A stretch of DNA of 19,142 nucleotides from Dehalococcoidia bacterium SM23_28_2 (GCA_001303545.1 LJUA01000044.1:1-19142); one strand, 5' to 3'; shown: positions 7,097 to 16,671, numbered from the stretch's first letter. A program made the numbers and translations. Notes: generated by a model not told the origin, from the sequence alone.

Positions 7097-9226
7097 TCAT
7101 TGTAGGCCTCCCCTACAGCCCCTGGGGCGATTCATTTCGCTGAGTATACCCAACACTTGAGGCATCTGACAAAAGGCCTCAAGTGCGTAAGCTGCCCTCC
7201 TGCGCCAGTTCGGATGCTCGTCCCAGGTGCCAGGAACGTTCTGCGGCCTTGTCTCCAACCACAGATCCTCCAGGCCCACGAGAACCACCCGGGCGCGGCT
7301 GGCGGCCAGGAACGCCAGGCAGGCCCGGAGAACTGCGCTCTCATCACGAGCTCCCTCTTCGAGAAGCCCCCGGCGCTTGAGAAAAGCCAGGAGGTCGCGC
7401 TTCAGCGCCTGGCGATTTCCCCGCTCTTTGGCACCACCCTTGTCGACCAGAAGGCCACGCTGTAGGCGGTCCTCGGCGTCTAACCCTCGCCAGAAAGCGG
7501 CGAAGGGCGGCATGTCATGCGTATCGATGCTCGCTATGGAGGTGGCGGGCACGGCTCCCACAGGCCGTCTCCTGTCGGGCTTAAGTTCGAACTGCACTAC
7601 ATAGGTGCGGTGGATGTTGTGCCCGGCCATTGCTTTCCTGACGTAGCGCGGCACGGTACCCAGGTCCTCCCCCGCGATCAGGGCTTGGTGCCTGTGGGAC
7701 TCCACGCTCAGGATGGCGTAGAGCTCCTGCGAGGGGTAGCGCACGTAGACGCCATCGTGTGCCTCCATCCCACTCGGTACCCAGTAGAGGCGATGAAGGC
7801 TCATGATGTGATCGAGCCGCAATGTGCCTGCGTACTGTAGGTGGTGGCGCAGGCAAGCGATGAAGTAGCGGTAGCCCTGCTCTCTCAGCGATTCCGGATG
7901 GAGGGGTGGGAAACCCCAGTTCTGACCCCTAATGAAGAAAGTGTCCGGCGGAGAGCCCGCCGAGGCACCCAGGGCAAACAGGCTTTGCTCGCGCCATACG
8001 TCATAGCCTTCGGGATGTACTCCAAGCGGCAGGTCCAGGCACAGCTTAACTCCCGCTGATCGGCCCCTTTCGCAGAGGGCCTGCATCTGCTCTTGGGCGA
8101 GCCATTGGACGTAGAGATGATAGCTCTTCGCCCCCTCATCATAGTCCCCCGCTTTCAGGACGCCATCCCGAAGCGGCTCGGGCCACGTCGGCCAGGGGCT
8201 ACGCCGCCGCTCAACCGTGGCCCGGAAGCGGGCGTAGTCTTCCAGCGCCGGATACGCCTCGACCGATCGCACGAAGGCGCTGTAGCGTTGCGACCGCTCG
8301 GCGAAGAAGCATCGCGCCATCTCCTCCAGGACTCTCCGCTTGAGCGCCATCTGGCGCCCATAGTCAACAAGGGGCAGAGAGCGCAGCGCCTCGAGCTCCT
8401 GCTGGACCTCGGGCGATCCTGCAATGGCCTGCGCTGAGGGGCATCTCTCCAGTTCCGGTGCGCGGGTTACGTCGATGTAGAATTCATTCCAAAACATGCG
8501 GCTCACCGGAGCGTACGGGCTTGGCTCCAGGGGCTCATCGAGAAAGGCGGCCAGCAAGGGGAGGGTCGCCACGAGACTGCCACCTAACCCGGCCACCCAC
8601 TCCAGCAGCGATTCGAAATCGGTGAGGTCTCCAGCTCCCCAGCTTCTCCGGGAGTGGAGGGCATACAGAGGCATGAACACGCCCCAGCACTTGCTCGCGT
8701 GTTCTTCTGAGGGTGCGTGCGCTTTCAGTGGCGCGGAGATGACCATCATCTCGAACCGCCTGGCTCCCAACTCCAGCGTGAGCCGATGGTATCCCAACGG
8801 CAAGTGAAAGGGCAATGCTAGCCTCATAGCCTGGTGGCGGACGCCCTCCACCATCGCGGACTCAACGACGGGCAGATCAGCCACATCGCAGGTCCAAGCG
8901 CGGCTTTCCCCCGTTTCCAGCTCGAGGTTGCAGCGCAGTACGCCGTCCGCCGACGCGGCGGGGAGGCGCAGGTCGATTCCAGCAGGCTGGCCGTCCCAAG
9001 CAACCGTGACGGGCTCCACCCCGCGGACCCACAGCTCCCGCCGGCGCTCCCGCAGAGCATCGCCAACGTCCGCGAACCCCCCGAGGGGCACGTTGAGTGC
9101 TCGCAGAACCGACAGCACGGCCTCCGGCGAGGCCTGCTGGCGGCGGTCTTCAACGTCGTAGAAGGCGGTCTGCACTCCGTAGATGCGTGCCAGGGTGCCG
9201 AGGCCGGGTACGTGCGGCCTAGCCAT
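7097..9226 (-). CDS. malQ: 4-alpha-glucanotransferase (amylomaltase, GH77)
   Basis: 709 aa GH77 enzyme that moves 4-alpha-glucanyl units between malto-oligosaccharides and glucose or maltose. Motifs: LDLPLGVHPEGYDVW near 397, RGQNWGFPPLHP near 433, nucleophile Asp472 in LRLDHIMSLHRLYWVP, acid/base Glu520 in IAGEDLGTVP, and the third Asp around 571 in SIDTHDMPPFAAFW. The more usual form of the last block is THDTPT, so this HDMPPF variant is slightly unusual. The roughly 170-residue N-terminal part resembles the extra module of longer MalQs. I chose ATG 9226-9224, overlapping the treS stop by 8 nt, with AGGCGGAG just before it. An in-frame TTG at 9244 would add six residues. It probably recycles maltose and short glucans released by the other enzymes. 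Confidence 0.94.
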   Translation of the reverse strand: MARPHVPGLGTLARIYGVQTAFYDVEDRRQQASPEAVLSVLRALNVPLGGFADVGDALRERRRELWVRGVEPVTVAWDGQPAGIDLRLPAASADGVLRCNLELETGESRAWTCDVADLPVVESAMVEGVRHQAMRLALPFHLPLGYHRLTLELGARRFEMMVISAPLKAHAPSEEHASKCWGVFMPLYALHSRRSWGAGDLTDFESLLEWVAGLGGSLVATLPLLAAFLDEPLEPSPYAPVSRMFWNEFYIDVTRAPELERCPSAQAIAGSPEVQQELEALRSLPLVDYGRQMALKRRVLEEMARCFFAERSQRYSAFVRSVEAYPALEDYARFRATVERRRSPWPTWPEPLRDGVLKAGDYDEGAKSYHLYVQWLAQEQMQALCERGRSAGVKLCLDLPLGVHPEGYDVWREQSLFALGASAGSPPDTFFIRGQNWGFPPLHPESLREQGYRYFIACLRHHLQYAGTLRLDHIMSLHRLYWVPSGMEAHDGVYVRYPSQELYAILSVESHRHQALIAGEDLGTVPRYVRKAMAGHNIHRTYVVQFELKPDRRRPVGAVPATSIASIDTHDMPPFAAFWRGLDAEDRLQRGLLVDKGGAKERGNRQALKRDLLAFLKRRGLLEEGARDESAVLRACLAFLAASRARVVLVGLEDLWLETRPQNVPGTWDEHPNWRRRAAYALEAFCQMPQVLGILSEMNRPRGCRGGLQ

Positions 9227-12200
9227 ACTCCGCCTGTACACCAAGGAGATCCAGGATCCCCTGGAGGGGAATCCCGACCCAATCGGGGCGATTATTCAGC
9301 TCATAGCCCAGCTCGTAGATGGCCTTCTCCAGAACCAAGGCGTCCAGCATTACTTGGAGTTCCTCCCGCTCTCGGGGCAGGAAAGGAACCCGGGTCGCCG
9401 CGGCGAGGTAGGCTTTCAGAAAGGCGACGCTGACCCAGAGGTACCAGAAGCGGGCCCAGGGCTCCAGGGCGGAGAGGCCCTCAGGCCCGGCGGCGCCGCT
9501 AGCTTCCTGGTTCAAGAGAGCGGAGTGGGCAGCGTAGTGGAAGGAACGGAGCATGCCGGCCACGTCGCGAAGGGCACAGCGCTTGATCCGCCGCTCGGTC
9601 AGGGGGCGGGCTGGCTCTCCCTCGAAGTCGATGATCACGAAGTCCTTACCGGTGTACAGCACCTGGCCAAGGTGATAGTCACCATGGCAGCGGATACGGG
9701 CAGCCGTGCTTTTCTGGTTAAGGATAGCCCCGAACCTTCTCAGAATCGCTCCCTCAAGGCCAAGCAATTGCTGAGCCTGGTCATCAAGCGCCTCCGGAAC
9801 AAGGGGGAGGCGGTTGCGGAGCAGTTGGAGGACCTGTCGAGTAAGGCTGCGCATAGATTGCTGAAGCGAGCGCTGGTAGAAGGAGGATAGCGGCTCCGGG
9901 ACGAAACTCGGGTCGTCAAGGGCGGAGGCAAGGGCGATGTGGAGTTCAGCGGTTCGCTCGCCCAGGAGCCGCGCCGATTCTAGATAGGGACCGATCAGGT
10001 CAGCGGCAAGCTGCGGAGGCTCCTCCTCGGCGAGGTCCAGCAGGCTCGCGGCGGGTACAGAGGCCTCTTCGCTCTCCGGTTTAGCCGCCAGGATATGTTC
10101 GAAGTAGCGATCCAGCTCGTCCAACGTGTATTGCCAGGCATCTCCCGCGTTTGGCACAAGCCCTTGAAGAATGGCCATGGTGAGGGGCTCCCGGCGGCGT
10201 CTGCGATACTCGATGAAGCCAGCCACGGGGGGGACGTGGGCCAGGGTCGTCTTCTCGGTGAGGTAGCGTCCAATCTCCAGCTCGGGGTTAACCCCCTCGT
10301 CAAGGCGCCGGAAGAGCTTGAGGATGAACCTGCCGCCGTAAATGACCGAGGTGTTGCTCTGCTCGGCTTTCAGGACTGCCGGTTCCAGCGGCTCGTCAAG
10401 AGGGCCACGCATTCGACGGAACACTCGTGTTGACCGGGCCGTCACCTCGCCTGTCGCTCCCTTGAAGCGCTGACGCCGGGCGATCGCCTCCAGAAGCGCC
10501 TCGCAGAAGGCCCCCTCCCACAGCGCATCGAACAGCAATCCTTCTTCCGCTCCGCCTTCCACCTGGAGGCGGACAACGGCTGCTTGGGGGGACTCGCTCA
10601 GCACGCTGTCGGCCCGCTCTCCGGTGGCGAAGGCGAGAGGAAGCACGTAGGTCTCCGGCTCACCCTCGAAGTAGTGGACCTTGAGAAGGGCGGCGTAGAA
10701 CTGCGGACGCTTGCGGGCCTGAACGATGGGGATCGCCTCCAGGATGTCGACAGAGCGGATAGTCCGCGCCTTGCCGCCGAACCAGCGTCGCGCTTTCAGG
10801 TAGTAGGGGAGAATCGCCTCAAGAGCAGTCTTGCCCCTCCCTCGAAAGGCGTTGTGCCAGGAACCCGCTATCGTCAGAGTGGGCACCGGGCTCTCAGGGG
10901 CGGTGATCGCCAGGGGCGTCTCCACACGTTGAGGCTCCAGGGCAAACCAGTAGAAAGCATGAGGGCCCAGGGACAGGAAGTACGGCTGCTCTCCTATGGC
11001 GGGGAACTCCGTCCGGCCAAAGAGCTCAACCGGAACCGTGCCATGGAAGCCGGAGAGGTCCAGCTCTACGCCCTGTACGAAACGAGAAAGGTTAGCTACC
11101 ACAAGGATGCACTCGTCTTGGTAGCGCCGGACGAAGGCCAGGATCTTTCGGTTCTCCGGGTAGAGGAACTCGATGCTCCCCCTGCCAAAGGCGCGGAAGC
11201 GCTTTCTCAGGGCAATGAGGCGCTTCATCCACCAGAGGAGCGAGTGGGGGTTGTTCTGCTGGGCCTCCACGTTGACGGCCTCGTAGTGGTACTCGGGGTC
11301 GATGATGACGGGCAGATATAGCTTCTGAGGGTTGGCCCGAGAGAAGCCCGCGTTCCGGTCGCTGCTCCACTGCATGGGGGTGCGGACGCCGTTGCGATCG
11401 CCCAGGTAGACGTTGTCCCCCATCCTGATCTCGTCGCCGTAGTAGATCACCGGCGTCCCCGGCATGGAGAGGAGCAGGGCGTTCATGAGTTCGATCTGTC
11501 GCCGGTTGTTCCCCAGGAGCGGAGCAAGCCGGCGGCGGATCCCAAGGTTGATCCGCATCTGAGGGTCCTGGGCATAGACTCGGTTCATGTAGTCTCGCTC
11601 TTCGTCCGTGACCATCTCTAGGGTCATCTCATCGTGGTTGCGCAGAAAGAGTGCCCATTGGCAGGGGAAGCGGTCTTCCATGCGTATCGCCATGAACAAG
11701 CGCGGCATGACGGGAAAATGGAACGCCATGTGAGCCTCGTCTCCGTTCCCGAAGTAGGCGGCAGCGTCCTCAGGCCACTGGTTAGCCTCGGCCAGCAGCA
11801 TACGGTTCTTGAACCTCTCGTCGACACGATGTCGGAGCTCCCTCAAGAACCCGTGCGTCTCCGGCAGGTTCTCGCAGTTGGTGCCATCCCGCTCGTAGAG
11901 ATAGGGCACGGCGTCCAACCGCACACCGTCCACGCCCATCCCCAGCCAGAAGTCCACCACGCTGAGGACGGCTCGGCGAACGCGAGGGCTATCGAAGTTG
12001 AGGTCGGGCTGATGAGCGTAGAAGCGATGCCAGTAGTAGGCCTTAGCGACCGAGTCCCAGGCCCAATTGGAGGGCTCGAAGTCCTTGAATATTATCCGCG
12101 CCTCGCTGTACTTGTCGTGGCTGTCGCTCCACACGTAGGAATTCCGGCGGCTGCTGCCGGCCGGAGCGCGGCGCGACGACTGGAACCATCCGTGCTGGTC

Positions 12201-12548
12201 AGAGGTATGGTTAAGGACCAGCTCCGTGATCACGCGCAAGCCTCTCCGATGTGCTGCTCGCAGGAACGCCTGAAAGTCTCGCAGGGTGCCGTAGTCCGGG
12301 TGGACACCGATGTAGTCGGAAATGTCGTAGCCGTCATCCTTCAGGGGGGAGGGGTAGAAGGGCAGGAGCCAGATCGCCGTCACTCCCAGGTCCTGAAGAT
12401 AGTCCAGTTTCTGTGTCAGGCCCTGGAAGTCGCCCACGCCGTCGGCGTCGCTATCGTGGAACGCCCGCACATGGAGCTCGTAGATGATGGCGTCCTTGTA
12501 CCAGAGCGGATCGTCCTCCAACCTGTAACCCGTGTCACTCCGACGCAC
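9219..12548 (-). CDS. treS: Trehalose synthase / maltokinase fusion protein
   Basis: 1109 aa two-domain enzyme. Residues 1 to about 550 are a GH13 trehalose synthase interconverting trehalose and maltose: ELVLNHTSDQHGWFQ near 109, nucleophile Asp212 in GVRLDAVPYLYERDGT, Glu254 in LLAEANQWPED, Asp306 in LRNHDEMTLEMV. From about 570 to the end is a maltokinase (Pep2/Mak-like): YYLKARRWFGGK near 582-593, HGDYHLGQVL at 955-964 and IDFEGEP at 973-979, the catalytic and metal-binding loops of this aminoglycoside-phosphotransferase-like fold. The kinase makes maltose 1-phosphate from ATP and maltose, the substrate of GlgE, encoded 28 nt upstream. Start is GTG 12548-12546 with GAGGTGAG about 7 nt before it. 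The fusion is a known natural arrangement and should channel trehalose to maltose 1-phosphate. Confidence 0.96.
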   Translation of the reverse strand: MRRSDTGYRLEDDPLWYKDAIIYELHVRAFHDSDADGVGDFQGLTQKLDYLQDLGVTAIWLLPFYPSPLKDDGYDISDYIGVHPDYGTLRDFQAFLRAAHRRGLRVITELVLNHTSDQHGWFQSSRRAPAGSSRRNSYVWSDSHDKYSEARIIFKDFEPSNWAWDSVAKAYYWHRFYAHQPDLNFDSPRVRRAVLSVVDFWLGMGVDGVRLDAVPYLYERDGTNCENLPETHGFLRELRHRVDERFKNRMLLAEANQWPEDAAAYFGNGDEAHMAFHFPVMPRLFMAIRMEDRFPCQWALFLRNHDEMTLEMVTDEERDYMNRVYAQDPQMRINLGIRRRLAPLLGNNRRQIELMNALLLSMPGTPVIYYGDEIRMGDNVYLGDRNGVRTPMQWSSDRNAGFSRANPQKLYLPVIIDPEYHYEAVNVEAQQNNPHSLLWWMKRLIALRKRFRAFGRGSIEFLYPENRKILAFVRRYQDECILVVANLSRFVQGVELDLSGFHGTVPVELFGRTEFPAIGEQPYFLSLGPHAFYWFALEPQRVETPLAITAPESPVPTLTIAGSWHNAFRGRGKTALEAILPYYLKARRWFGGKARTIRSVDILEAIPIVQARKRPQFYAALLKVHYFEGEPETYVLPLAFATGERADSVLSESPQAAVVRLQVEGGAEEGLLFDALWEGAFCEALLEAIARRQRFKGATGEVTARSTRVFRRMRGPLDEPLEPAVLKAEQSNTSVIYGGRFILKLFRRLDEGVNPELEIGRYLTEKTTLAHVPPVAGFIEYRRRRREPLTMAILQGLVPNAGDAWQYTLDELDRYFEHILAAKPESEEASVPAASLLDLAEEEPPQLAADLIGPYLESARLLGERTAELHIALASALDDPSFVPEPLSSFYQRSLQQSMRSLTRQVLQLLRNRLPLVPEALDDQAQQLLGLEGAILRRFGAILNQKSTAARIRCHGDYHLGQVLYTGKDFVIIDFEGEPARPLTERRIKRCALRDVAGMLRSFHYAAHSALLNQEASGAAGPEGLSALEPWARFWYLWVSVAFLKAYLAAATRVPFLPREREELQVMLDALVLEKAIYELGYELNNRPDWVGIPLQGILDLLGVQAEYG

Positions 12549-12576
12549 CCGTCACTCACCTCGCTCGTCACACATG

Positions 12577-14583
12577 CTATTCGAAGTCTTTTCCTCTGCG
12601 AGTCTGCGTCCGCAACCGGAAAATGTGCGCCGGCACTACGTGCGGATTGATGTCGACGTAATTGCGCTGCCCCTGCCAGAGGTAGCGGGCGTCGGCCAGC
12701 AAGTCGTGCATCTCGTAAGGCTGGTGAGTGTCGACTCCCAACTTGTCCAGGTCAAGCTCCACCCAGCCGGACTGCGTGTAGTGAGGGTCCAGGTTGACTA
12801 CGACGACGATAACGTTCTTGAGGTCCTCTGTCCCCTTGCTGTAGCAGATGAGCTGCTCATTGTCCACCTGGTGGAACGACAAGCTCCAATCGTTTTGGAG
12901 TGCCGGGTTTTCTTTACGGATGCGGTTCACGCGGGCGATGAAGTCTTTCAGGCTATCCGGCCTGTCGAGTTGCCAATGCTTGATCTCGTACTTCTCCGCA
13001 TCTAGATACTCTTCACTGCCGCGCTGCCGCGGCCGGTTTTCGCAGAGCTCGAAGGCTGGTCCGTAGATCCCGTAGCTGGCTCCCAGAGTGGCTGCAAGCA
13101 CCAGGCGCGTCACGAAGGCCGGTCGTCCGCCGGACTGGAGGTACTCCGTCAGGATATCAGGCGTGTTGGGCCAGAGATTAGGCCGGAAGTACTCGCGGAC
13201 ATCCATCTGGGTCAGCTCCGTGAAGTACTGGCTGAGCTCCCAGTTGGCATTGCGCCAGGCGAAGTAGGTGTAAGACTGGCTGAAGCCGAGCTTGGCTAGG
13301 CGATACATGATCTTGGGGCGGGTGAAGGCCTCCGACAGGAAGATAACTTCCGGATAGTCCCGCTTGACCTCGTCGATCAGCCGCTCCCAGAAGTCAAAAG
13401 GCTTCGTGTGGGGGTTGTCGACGCGGAAGATGCGCACCCCCTGCTCGATCCAGAAGAGGACGATGCTCTTCAGTTCCTGCCACAGCTCCTGCCAGTCCTC
13501 CGTTTCGAAGTCGAACGGGTAGATATCCTCGTACTTCTTGGGTGGGTTCTCAGCGTACTGCAGCGTGCCATCTGGACGCCAGCGGAACCACTCCGGGTGC
13601 TCCCGGACGTAGGGATGGTCGGGCGAGCACTGAAAGGAGATGTCTAAGGCGATCTCGATGTCAGTCTCCTTGGCCTTGTCCATGAGCCGGCGAAAGTCCT
13701 CGAGTGTTCCCAGTAGGGGGTTCACGGCCTTATGCCCACCCTCCTCCGAGCCGATGGCCCAGGGGCTGCCCGGGTCTTTGGCGCCCGCCAACGGGGAGTT
13801 GTTCTTCCCCTTTCGGTGGGTGTGGCCGACGGGGTGGATCGGGGGGAGGTAGAGCACATCAAAACCCATAGCCGCAACGTAAGCTAGCCGCTCTTCGCAG
13901 TCCTTGAACGTGCCATGACGGCCCGGCTTGGGGGCACAAGAGTGAGGAAACATCTCGTACCAGGTGCTGAAGCGGGCCCGTTCGCGGTCGACCACTACCG
14001 TCAGCTCCCGCTGGTAGGTAGTGGCGAAGCGCCTCTCGGAGTAGCGGGCCACCAACTTGGCCAACTGCTCATCGAGGGCCACGTGGACCTTGCGTTCCGC
14101 TCTCCCTTTGCGGGTGAGAGTGGCAGCGGCCGACTCGAGCTGCTTCTTGTCATCGGCGGAGGCCCGGCTGCGCACGCTCCGCAGTAGCTCAGCCCCCACC
14201 ACTAGCTCGACGGAAATGTCCTGTCCAGCGTCGACCTTCTTCTGCAAGTCCCGTTGCCAGGACTGGAACGGCTCGATCCACGCCTGGAGGGTATAGCGGT
14301 AGCGTCCAAGCTCTGTGACCGTGAACTCCCCGCGCCAGCGGTCGTTCACCAGGGGCTCCATGGGGACCTCGGTCCATCGTGGAGTACCCTCCCTGCGATG
14401 CAGCAGGACACAGGAGAGCGCCTCATGGCCGTCCGCGAAGACGTCCGCCTCGACGACGACCTTCTCGCCGACTATGCGCTTGATGGGGAAACGGCCGGCA
14501 TCGACCTCCGGCCGCACGCTCTCAATGACCACCCGTGTCCGCTCGTTGCCGCTCTGCATCTCCGGCTTCCCTCGGCCTTTCAT
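12577..14583 (-). CDS. glgE: Alpha-1,4-glucan:maltose-1-phosphate maltosyltransferase
   Basis: 668 aa GH13 (subfamily 3) enzyme that adds maltosyl units from maltose 1-phosphate to alpha-1,4-glucan and releases phosphate. An N-terminal DUF3416-type domain (about residues 15-125: RVVIESVRPEVDAGRFPIKR, then TELGRYRYTLQAWIEPFQSW) is followed by a helical insert and the barrel (ARFSTWYEMFPHS near 203). Catalytic residues: Asp389 in VRIFRVDNPHTKP, Glu418 in FLSEAFTRP, Asp476 in LWPNTPDILTEYL. Their spacing agrees with characterised GlgEs. Two starts are possible: ATG 14583, with AAGGA about 11 nt upstream, or ATG 14559 (ninth codon), with purine-rich DNA directly before it. First gene of the glgE-treS-malQ block. 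Confidence 0.96.
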   Translation of the reverse strand: MKGRGKPEMQSGNERTRVVIESVRPEVDAGRFPIKRIVGEKVVVEADVFADGHEALSCVLLHRREGTPRWTEVPMEPLVNDRWRGEFTVTELGRYRYTLQAWIEPFQSWQRDLQKKVDAGQDISVELVVGAELLRSVRSRASADDKKQLESAAATLTRKGRAERKVHVALDEQLAKLVARYSERRFATTYQRELTVVVDRERARFSTWYEMFPHSCAPKPGRHGTFKDCEERLAYVAAMGFDVLYLPPIHPVGHTHRKGKNNSPLAGAKDPGSPWAIGSEEGGHKAVNPLLGTLEDFRRLMDKAKETDIEIALDISFQCSPDHPYVREHPEWFRWRPDGTLQYAENPPKKYEDIYPFDFETEDWQELWQELKSIVLFWIEQGVRIFRVDNPHTKPFDFWERLIDEVKRDYPEVIFLSEAFTRPKIMYRLAKLGFSQSYTYFAWRNANWELSQYFTELTQMDVREYFRPNLWPNTPDILTEYLQSGGRPAFVTRLVLAATLGASYGIYGPAFELCENRPRQRGSEEYLDAEKYEIKHWQLDRPDSLKDFIARVNRIRKENPALQNDWSLSFHQVDNEQLICYSKGTEDLKNVIVVVVNLDPHYTQSGWVELDLDKLGVDTHQPYEMHDLLADARYLWQGQRNYVDINPHVVPAHIFRLRTQTRRGKDFE

Positions 14584-14745
14584 TTTAGCTGGTTTCCTTC
14601 TTGTTTCCTACCGCCAGGTCTGGCTGGGCGTCTGTACCTAGGCAGTATCGGTCCCTCGGCAGCCGCCGCGATCATGTGTTGTCGTGGGCAGCATCACTGG
14701 GAAGCAGGGGCCGGACTGGCGATCCGCACACGTGCTGAGCAAGGC
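14584..14745. other. Gap between the antiporter and glgE
   Basis: 162 bases without a gene. It must contain the end of the antiporter transcript and probably the glgE promoter. I find no strong hairpin followed by a T-run and no convincing -35/-10 pair on the minus strand. Confidence 0.4.
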
Positions 14746-16623
14746 CTAGTCGCTCGATCGGCTCTGCAGCAATTGAGCCGTTTCCACCACCGAATCGCGG
14801 TCGCCGGCCAGCGTAAGGCTGTCCCAGTCCTGAAGGACGGTAGAGCCGCGGGGAGTCACCAGTTCCCCGTCGCGGCGAATGAGCAGCACCAGGCAATTAC
14901 CTGGAAGGCGGATGTCCCTGAGTCGTTTGCCCACAAGGGCACGGTTGCGCAGGACGACCTCCAGCACATCGTACTCCTTGGGTCGGTCTGTGAGGATCTG
15001 GAACAGATTAGGGCGCAGGATAGCGTTTTCCAGAGCGGCGGAGGTGGACAGCGGAACAGCCACGCTCCGTATGCCTGCCGCGATGAAGTCCTTTCGGTTG
15101 TCTGGATCACTCACTCGGGCGGCCAGTTGAGAGATGCCGAACCTTTCCCTGGCCAATTTGCAGACCCTGAGGTTGTACGCATCGTCAGCGGTGACAGTCA
15201 CCAGCGCCGAGGCCGAATCGGCGCCGGCCTCGCGGAGGACCGAGATCGTATCGCCGCGACCCTGGACGACAGATAAGCCGTCGCGACGGGCCCCTTCAGC
15301 CGCCTCATCATCGGGCTCGATAAGGGTGACATAAGAGCCGTGGGCGGAGAGACGAGAACCAAGAGAGCGGCCGGTCTCCCCGGCACCGACGATGATAACG
15401 GCGCCCACCTTTTGAGCTGGCATCTGCATGAGCCGGGAGAAGACCATAGGGGACAGAGAGGAAGTGACGGCGGCGACGATGACGATGGCCGAGTTGACGC
15501 CCGGAGTGATAATGCCCAACTCCTGGCCGATGAGGGAGGCTGCGATGATCAGGCTGAGACGGGAGCTGAGGAGAAAACCGCCCGCCAGCGTTTCTTGCCA
15601 AGAAAAGCGAGTCCGCAAGACAAGGGAGGGCACGACCTTGGATGCATAGCCTATAGCCAGGAAGATGGGGAGGAGACTGAGTTCATTGGCGGAACCGGAC
15701 AGGGCGCCCAAATCCAGGCCCACGCCCACGTTGATGAAGAAGATTGGGATGAAGAAACCATAGCCGATAGCATCGAGCTTTATGCGCAGAGACGTGCCTT
15801 CTTCAGGGGATAGAAGGGACACTATGACGCCAGCTACGAAGGAGCCAAGGATGAGCTCGGAGCCGATGGTCTCAGCGAGGACAACGAAGGCCAGCATGAG
15901 CGCGAGGGCACCGCGCACTTGGACCTGAGCCGTGGCGTGGGCCAGTTCTTCCACGGTCCGGGACACCACGCGATAGCGACCGAGGGCAGCTCCCAGGCGA
16001 TACACCAGGAGGAAAGCGATCGGAAGGGCGAGGATGAGAGCCAACTCCACATTGGGGCCTTCCCGTTTGACGACGGCAAAGGCGCTGATGAAAAGCAGGG
16101 TGACGAAGTCGGCCAGGAAAGCAGCCACAAGAAGGGCCTGGCCGTACGGTCTGGCAGCGAGGCCTCTCTCCTTCAGAGTGGGCACGACTACTCCAACAGA
16201 TGTGGTGGAGAGGATTAGAGTGGTGAGCCACAGGTCTGGCGCGAGACCGCTCACTTCGAGCATGGCCACGCCGAAGAAGGTGATAGCCAGCGTGCCCGCC
16301 AGGATCACCAAGCCCGAGCCAAGAGGGGAACCGAGCACAGCCTTGGGGCCACGCTGCGACGCGTCGCTTGGCGCAGCCAGGAGATGCGGGTCGAGCTCTA
16401 GGCCTGAGAGGAACATCAGGTAGGCGAAGCCAAATTGAGCCAAGAACTCCAACACCGGCGTCGGGTCGATGAGGTCCAGACCGCTGGTGCCGATAATCGT
16501 GCCCGCGATGATCTCTCCAACAAGTGCGGGCAGAAGCCGGCCTGGAGTGCGGACGGCGATAATGGGGACAAGAACTGCAAGCCCCGATATGAGTAGTAGC
16601 TGATAGAAGGATTGCTCTTCCAT
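14746..16623 (-). CDS. CPA2-family cation:proton antiporter with TrkA-N and TrkA-C domains
   Basis: 625 aa from the chosen ATG. The first 400 residues hold about 11-12 hydrophobic helices of the Na+/H+ exchanger fold: LLPALVGEIIAGTIIGTSGL, FLAQFGFAYLMFLSGLELD, LSTTSVGVVVPTLKE, and AFLADFVTLL with a membrane Asp at the usual ion-binding position. Then comes a Rossmann RCK/TrkA-N domain (VGAVIIVGAGETGRSLGSRL, GxGxxG) and a TrkA-C domain (last 75 residues, EYDVLEVVLRNRALVGKRL). This is the KefB/KefC-like layout, in which nucleotide or ligand binding gates K+ or Na+ exchange for protons. Substrate ion cannot be read from sequence. An in-frame TTG at 16662 would add 13 polar residues; ATG 16623 puts the first membrane helix close to the N-terminus, as is usual. 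Divergent from the CorA gene. Confidence 0.9.
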   Translation of the reverse strand: MEEQSFYQLLLISGLAVLVPIIAVRTPGRLLPALVGEIIAGTIIGTSGLDLIDPTPVLEFLAQFGFAYLMFLSGLELDPHLLAAPSDASQRGPKAVLGSPLGSGLVILAGTLAITFFGVAMLEVSGLAPDLWLTTLILSTTSVGVVVPTLKERGLAARPYGQALLVAAFLADFVTLLFISAFAVVKREGPNVELALILALPIAFLLVYRLGAALGRYRVVSRTVEELAHATAQVQVRGALALMLAFVVLAETIGSELILGSFVAGVIVSLLSPEEGTSLRIKLDAIGYGFFIPIFFINVGVGLDLGALSGSANELSLLPIFLAIGYASKVVPSLVLRTRFSWQETLAGGFLLSSRLSLIIAASLIGQELGIITPGVNSAIVIVAAVTSSLSPMVFSRLMQMPAQKVGAVIIVGAGETGRSLGSRLSAHGSYVTLIEPDDEAAEGARRDGLSVVQGRGDTISVLREAGADSASALVTVTADDAYNLRVCKLARERFGISQLAARVSDPDNRKDFIAAGIRSVAVPLSTSAALENAILRPNLFQILTDRPKEYDVLEVVLRNRALVGKRLRDIRLPGNCLVLLIRRDGELVTPRGSTVLQDWDSLTLAGDRDSVVETAQLLQSRSSD

Positions 16624-16671
16624 CCTATCGTAATCCCGCTGCCCAGTAAGGGAGCCTGCCAATCACCCCGC

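Noticed and set aside
11634..12650. Long plus-strand open frame of 338 codons opposite treS and glgE
   Set aside because: It lies antisense to the conserved N-terminus of TreS-maltokinase, has no recognisable domain or good ribosome-binding site, and such shadows are common in GC-rich DNA.
14254..15276. Plus-strand open frame of 340 codons across the antiporter/glgE gap
   Set aside because: It is antisense to two well-supported genes, has mixed low-information composition and no ribosome-binding site; a GC-rich shadow.
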